NCBI GenBank assembly: GCA_000436735.1
Contig: FR887110.1
Coordinates: 1-15,044 of the forward strand
Reading direction: 5' to 3'
Origin: Firmicutes bacterium CAG:170
GTDB taxonomy: Bacteria > Bacillota > Clostridia > Oscillospirales > Oscillospiraceae
Length of the DNA: 15,044 nucleotides
The number at the start of each line of letters is the position of its first letter. Position 1 is the first letter of the stretch. A model generated the notes under the pieces. That model saw only the letters and a list, made by a program, of their open reading frames with translations, made no database searches and was not told the origin of the DNA. Below, in pieces: positions 12,931 through 15,044 of this stretch. Position numbers and translations under genes: made by a program.

Positions 12931-14460
12931 TTATTCGGCAGCGTTCTCCGCGGCTGAGGACTTCAGCTCCAGAATGCCTGCGTTCGACAGGTCGGAGGTC
13001 ACGGGATAACGGGCGCAGATCTCGTCGAGCAGTGCGGACGCCTGCTCGTTGAGGTAGGCCTCCTTCACGACGGACTTCCAGTAAAGCTCATCAGACACAC
13101 CGGACATATACATGATGTGATAGCCGTAGGAGGTCTTGATGATGCCGTAGTCAGCGACGTTCCGGTCCTCCGCGAAGCACCAGTCGTTGAACTCCGTGAC
13201 CATCATGCCGGGATAAACATCCTCATAGAGGCCGCCATTGGTGTTGCTGCCGGGGTCGGTGGAATACTGCATGGCCATCTCTGCGAAGGATTCCTCGGTC
13301 TTTTCGCCGGATTCCCACTCGGCAAGGATGCGCTGAGCCTCCTCTTCCGCAGCGGCCCATGCTTCCTCGGTGTATTCGCCGTTTTCATCCTGCCCGGACG
13401 GGGTGATGAGAATGTGGCGGACGCTGACCATGTGCGTGTCGTCCTTCTCGATGCCCTGCGCAAGGTAGTCATCCACATGCTCGTCATAATAGTCGCTGAG
13501 CTGCTCGTCGGTGCATTCGATCTGCTCGACCTTTGCGTTGAGATAGCCGGAGGCGATCATGCTCTTGCGGACGAACTCCATATAGGCGTCCAGCGTGGTG
13601 TTCGCGCCGAAGGCGTCCTGAACGATCCGGTCGGCGTCGTCATAGCCGTAGTTGGCGGCGCTGGATTCCAGATTCTCGCGGATGGCGGTGAGTTGGTCCT
13701 CGGAATCTGCGTCGAACGTATAGCCGTTCGCCTCCGCCTCCTGGCAGACGGCGGAAACCATGCCGAAGCGCTGGATGGCCGCATTCAGGAACGTCTCCTG
13801 CCAGGTATCGGTGTCGTTGTAGAGCTGCTCGTCCAGACCGAGGCTCGTATCCATCAGATAGGACAGATACTGGCCGTACTGGCCGGCGAAGGAATAATAC
13901 TGCTCCCAATAATAGTAGGCAAGCCCGCGGTTATCGAGCGCCCAGTCTCCGCAGTTGGCGACCACAAGGTCCAGCACCTCGTCCGTCGCCTGCTCGGCGG
14001 TCATGGTGTAGGAGGCATAGCCCTGCGCATTCCGGTGCGCGATCACGCCGGTGATGGGCTTCGTCTCGGCGGGCGTTTCCTCGGGAGTCTCCTCGGGCGT
14101 CTGCTCCGGATCCTGCACGGGCGTTTCCACGTCGGCGGACTGGGAGAAGTCCGGGTCGATCTCGTCCGGGACATTCTTGTTCTTGATGGCCTGCGTGATA
14201 AAGATCGCGGCGACGGCCAGCACGGCCACGACGGCCGCCAGCGCAATGCCGAGCGCGGCCTTCTTCTTCGGCTGCTTCTCCGGCGCGGCTGTGGGCTGCA
14301 CGGTCTCCTCGGAGGCTTCCTGCGTGCTCTGCTCCGCGGTCTCCGCCTCGGGCGCCTCCACCTCAGCCGGCTGTGCGTTCTCCTCGGCGTCCTGCTCCGG
14401 AATAGCGTTCACGTCCTGTTCGGACTGCTCCGGCTGGAAGCCGTTCTGATTTTCTTCCAT
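12931..14460 (-). CDS. Membrane-anchored PPIC (parvulin) peptidyl-prolyl isomerase
   Basis: The product is 509 aa. An acidic Glu/Gln/Ala-rich cytosolic tail (1-63) is followed by KKK and a single membrane helix (about 67-90), then a Pro/Glu/Thr linker with PEETPEETPAET (122-133). The extracytoplasmic part has a helical SurA/PrsA-like N region (about 155-335). A parvulin domain follows (about 345-455), with VSVRHILI (345-352), FAEMAMQYSTDPGSNTNGG (392-410) and the end motif IIKTSYGYHIMYM (440-452). It is predicted to help fold secreted proteins at the outer face of the membrane, like PrsA, but it lacks a lipobox and is held by a helix. The ATG at 14460 has GAGG upstream. It has its own promoter and a leader of about 120 nt. 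Confidence 0.9.
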   Translation of the reverse strand: MEENQNGFQPEQSEQDVNAIPEQDAEENAQPAEVEAPEAETAEQSTQEASEETVQPTAAPEKQPKKKAALGIALAAVVAVLAVAAIFITQAIKNKNVPDEIDPDFSQSADVETPVQDPEQTPEETPEETPAETKPITGVIAHRNAQGYASYTMTAEQATDEVLDLVVANCGDWALDNRGLAYYYWEQYYSFAGQYGQYLSYLMDTSLGLDEQLYNDTDTWQETFLNAAIQRFGMVSAVCQEAEANGYTFDADSEDQLTAIRENLESSAANYGYDDADRIVQDAFGANTTLDAYMEFVRKSMIASGYLNAKVEQIECTDEQLSDYYDEHVDDYLAQGIEKDDTHMVSVRHILITPSGQDENGEYTEEAWAAAEEEAQRILAEWESGEKTEESFAEMAMQYSTDPGSNTNGGLYEDVYPGMMVTEFNDWCFAEDRNVADYGIIKTSYGYHIMYMSGVSDELYWKSVVKEAYLNEQASALLDEICARYPVTSDLSNAGILELKSSAAENAAE

Positions 14461-14475
14461 GATGTTCCTCTTTCT

Positions 14476-14492
14476 GCGGCGCACCGCGCCGC
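14476..14492 (+). terminator. Plus-strand terminator-like hairpin in the foldase leader
   Basis: GCGGCGC-ACC-GCGCCGC (7-bp all-GC stem) is followed on the plus strand by CTTTTTTCG, a textbook intrinsic terminator. No plus-strand gene ends here; it would stop antisense transcription running out of the foldase gene. On the minus strand the same hairpin stands just before the foldase ribosome binding site. Confidence 0.55.
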
Positions 14493-14588
14493 CTTTTTTC
14501 GCGCGTTCCGCCCTCCGGTCGGCCCGGATGCGGCCGCGCATCTGCTGTAAACCGGCGCGCAGACCCCGCACGCCGGAATTTATATTCT

Positions 14589-14617
14589 AGTGTACCACAG
14601 CGCGCGGCCTTTTTCAA
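14589..14617 (-). promoter_or_regulatory. Promoter of the PPIC foldase gene
   Basis: On the minus strand TTGAAA (14612-14617) is 17 bp from TACACT (14589-14594), with TGG in front as an extended -10. The leader is about 120 nt. It is divergent from the miaB promoter, with 84 bp between the two -35 boxes. Confidence 0.7.
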
Positions 14618-14701
14618 TCGCCGCCGTGCCGCAAGAGCTGAACATTTTGTGAACGCGGACGGAAAAATACGCAGTTATCTCCGCACGGCGCATAGTTTTC
14701 G

Positions 14702-14730
14702 TTGAAAAATGTCGGCGCTTCTGGTATAAT
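14702..14730 (+). promoter_or_regulatory. Promoter of miaB
   Basis: TTGAAA (14702-14707), a 17-bp spacer and a perfect TATAAT (14725-14730) with TGG upstream as an extended -10. This is the strongest promoter in the window and leaves a leader of only about 25 nt. Confidence 0.8.
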
Positions 14731-14761
14731 ATAAAATCACCAAAATATCGGAGGTAGCGCC

Positions 14762-15044
14762 TTGGAACGGAAAACCGCCGAGATCTCGCCCGAGCTGCTT
14801 CGCGCGCAGCGGGAGATCTGTGAAAAAATCAAAGAATACTGGCTTGCGCAGGGCGTCACGCCCCGGGCCTTTGTCGATACCTACGGCTGTCAGCAGAACG
14901 AAGCCGACTCCGAGCGCATCCGCGGGATACTGGAGACGTGCGGCTACGGCATCGTGGACGAGGAAGAGGGCGCGGACTGCATCGTCATCAACACCTGCGC
15001 CATCCGCGAGCACGCGGAGGACCGCGTGTTCGGCAACGTCGGTG
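14762..15044 (+). CDS. miaB: MiaB, tRNA methylthiotransferase (5' part; cut by window end)
   Basis: About 94 codons are visible. MiaB is a radical-SAM enzyme that adds the 2-methylthio group to N6-isopentenyladenosine-37 of tRNAs reading UNN codons. The N-terminal UPF0004 domain is clear: VDTYGCQQNEADSERI, where the Cys is the first ligand of the auxiliary 4Fe-4S cluster, then VINTCAIREHAEDRVFGNVG with the second Cys. The radical-SAM CxxxCxxC motif and TRAM domain lie beyond the window. The start is TTG at 14762, with GGAGGT 6 nt upstream; an N-terminal stretch of about 30 residues before the domain is usual in Clostridia MiaB. The NTCAIRE motif favours MiaB over MtaB or RimO. Confidence 0.93.
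   Translation, partial: MERKTAEISPELLRAQREICEKIKEYWLAQGVTPRAFVDTYGCQQNEADSERIRGILETCGYGIVDEEEGADCIVINTCAIREHAEDRVFGNVG

Noticed and set aside
13117..14550. 477-codon plus-strand frame opposite the PPIC foldase gene
   Set aside because: It mirrors the foldase codons; the long Leu/Gly/Arg-rich stretch is the complement of the acidic tail and linker.

Overview
This 15 kb window looks like chromosomal DNA from a GC-rich (roughly 60% by eye) anaerobic Firmicute, most likely a gut member of class Clostridia near Oscillospiraceae. That placement is inference. It rests on AGGAGG-type ribosome binding sites, sigma-A promoters with 17-bp spacers, a transmembrane-anchored parvulin, a Staphylococcus-like 591-residue oleate hydratase, and close matches to Firmicute versions of PrfC, MiaB and MgtE. 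Apart from one repeat-like stretch the gene content is ordinary; I see no prophage, transposase or CRISPR array.

Layout. (1) 1-3546 and its leader up to about 4002, minus strand: the 5' end of a tRNA gene with its promoter, a DUF2207-type membrane protein with its own promoter and terminator, and the Mg2+ transporter mgtE with its terminator. mgtE has an unusually long (about 455 nt) and highly structured leader. The leader carries a small ORF with a very good ribosome binding site and a 150-bp imperfect palindrome that may be a dispersed element. (2) 4065-8792, plus strand: an AlaX-type Ala-tRNA editing protein translationally coupled to a NudC-type NAD(H) pyrophosphatase, two small unrecognised membrane proteins, and release factor 3 (prfC), which has a four-codon in-frame mini-ORF in its leader. 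(3) 8740-14617, minus strand: oleate hydratase with a strong promoter, a GNAT acetyltransferase, a TetR-family regulator, a YegS/BmrU-type lipid kinase and a membrane-anchored PPIC foldase. (4) 14702-15044, plus strand: a near-consensus promoter and the 5' part of miaB, cut by the window end.

How the genes relate. Quality control of translation recurs: AlaX clears mischarged tRNA, PrfC recycles release factors, MiaB modifies tRNA, and a tRNA gene sits at the edge. Region 3 has a membrane and fatty-acid theme: oleate hydratase inactivates unsaturated fatty acids, the lipid kinase phosphorylates diacylglycerol-like lipids, and the TetR gene lies between them. Joint regulation is inferred from adjacency and from two inverted repeats in the oleate hydratase promoter, not shown.

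The points most worth a second look are the mgtE leader and palindrome, the prfC mini-ORF, the 17-bp tandem duplication that makes a stop/start relay between the TetR and acetyltransferase genes, and a terminator-like hairpin oriented antisense inside the foldase leader. All gene functions here belong to known families; I did not find convincing evidence of a wholly new multi-gene system.
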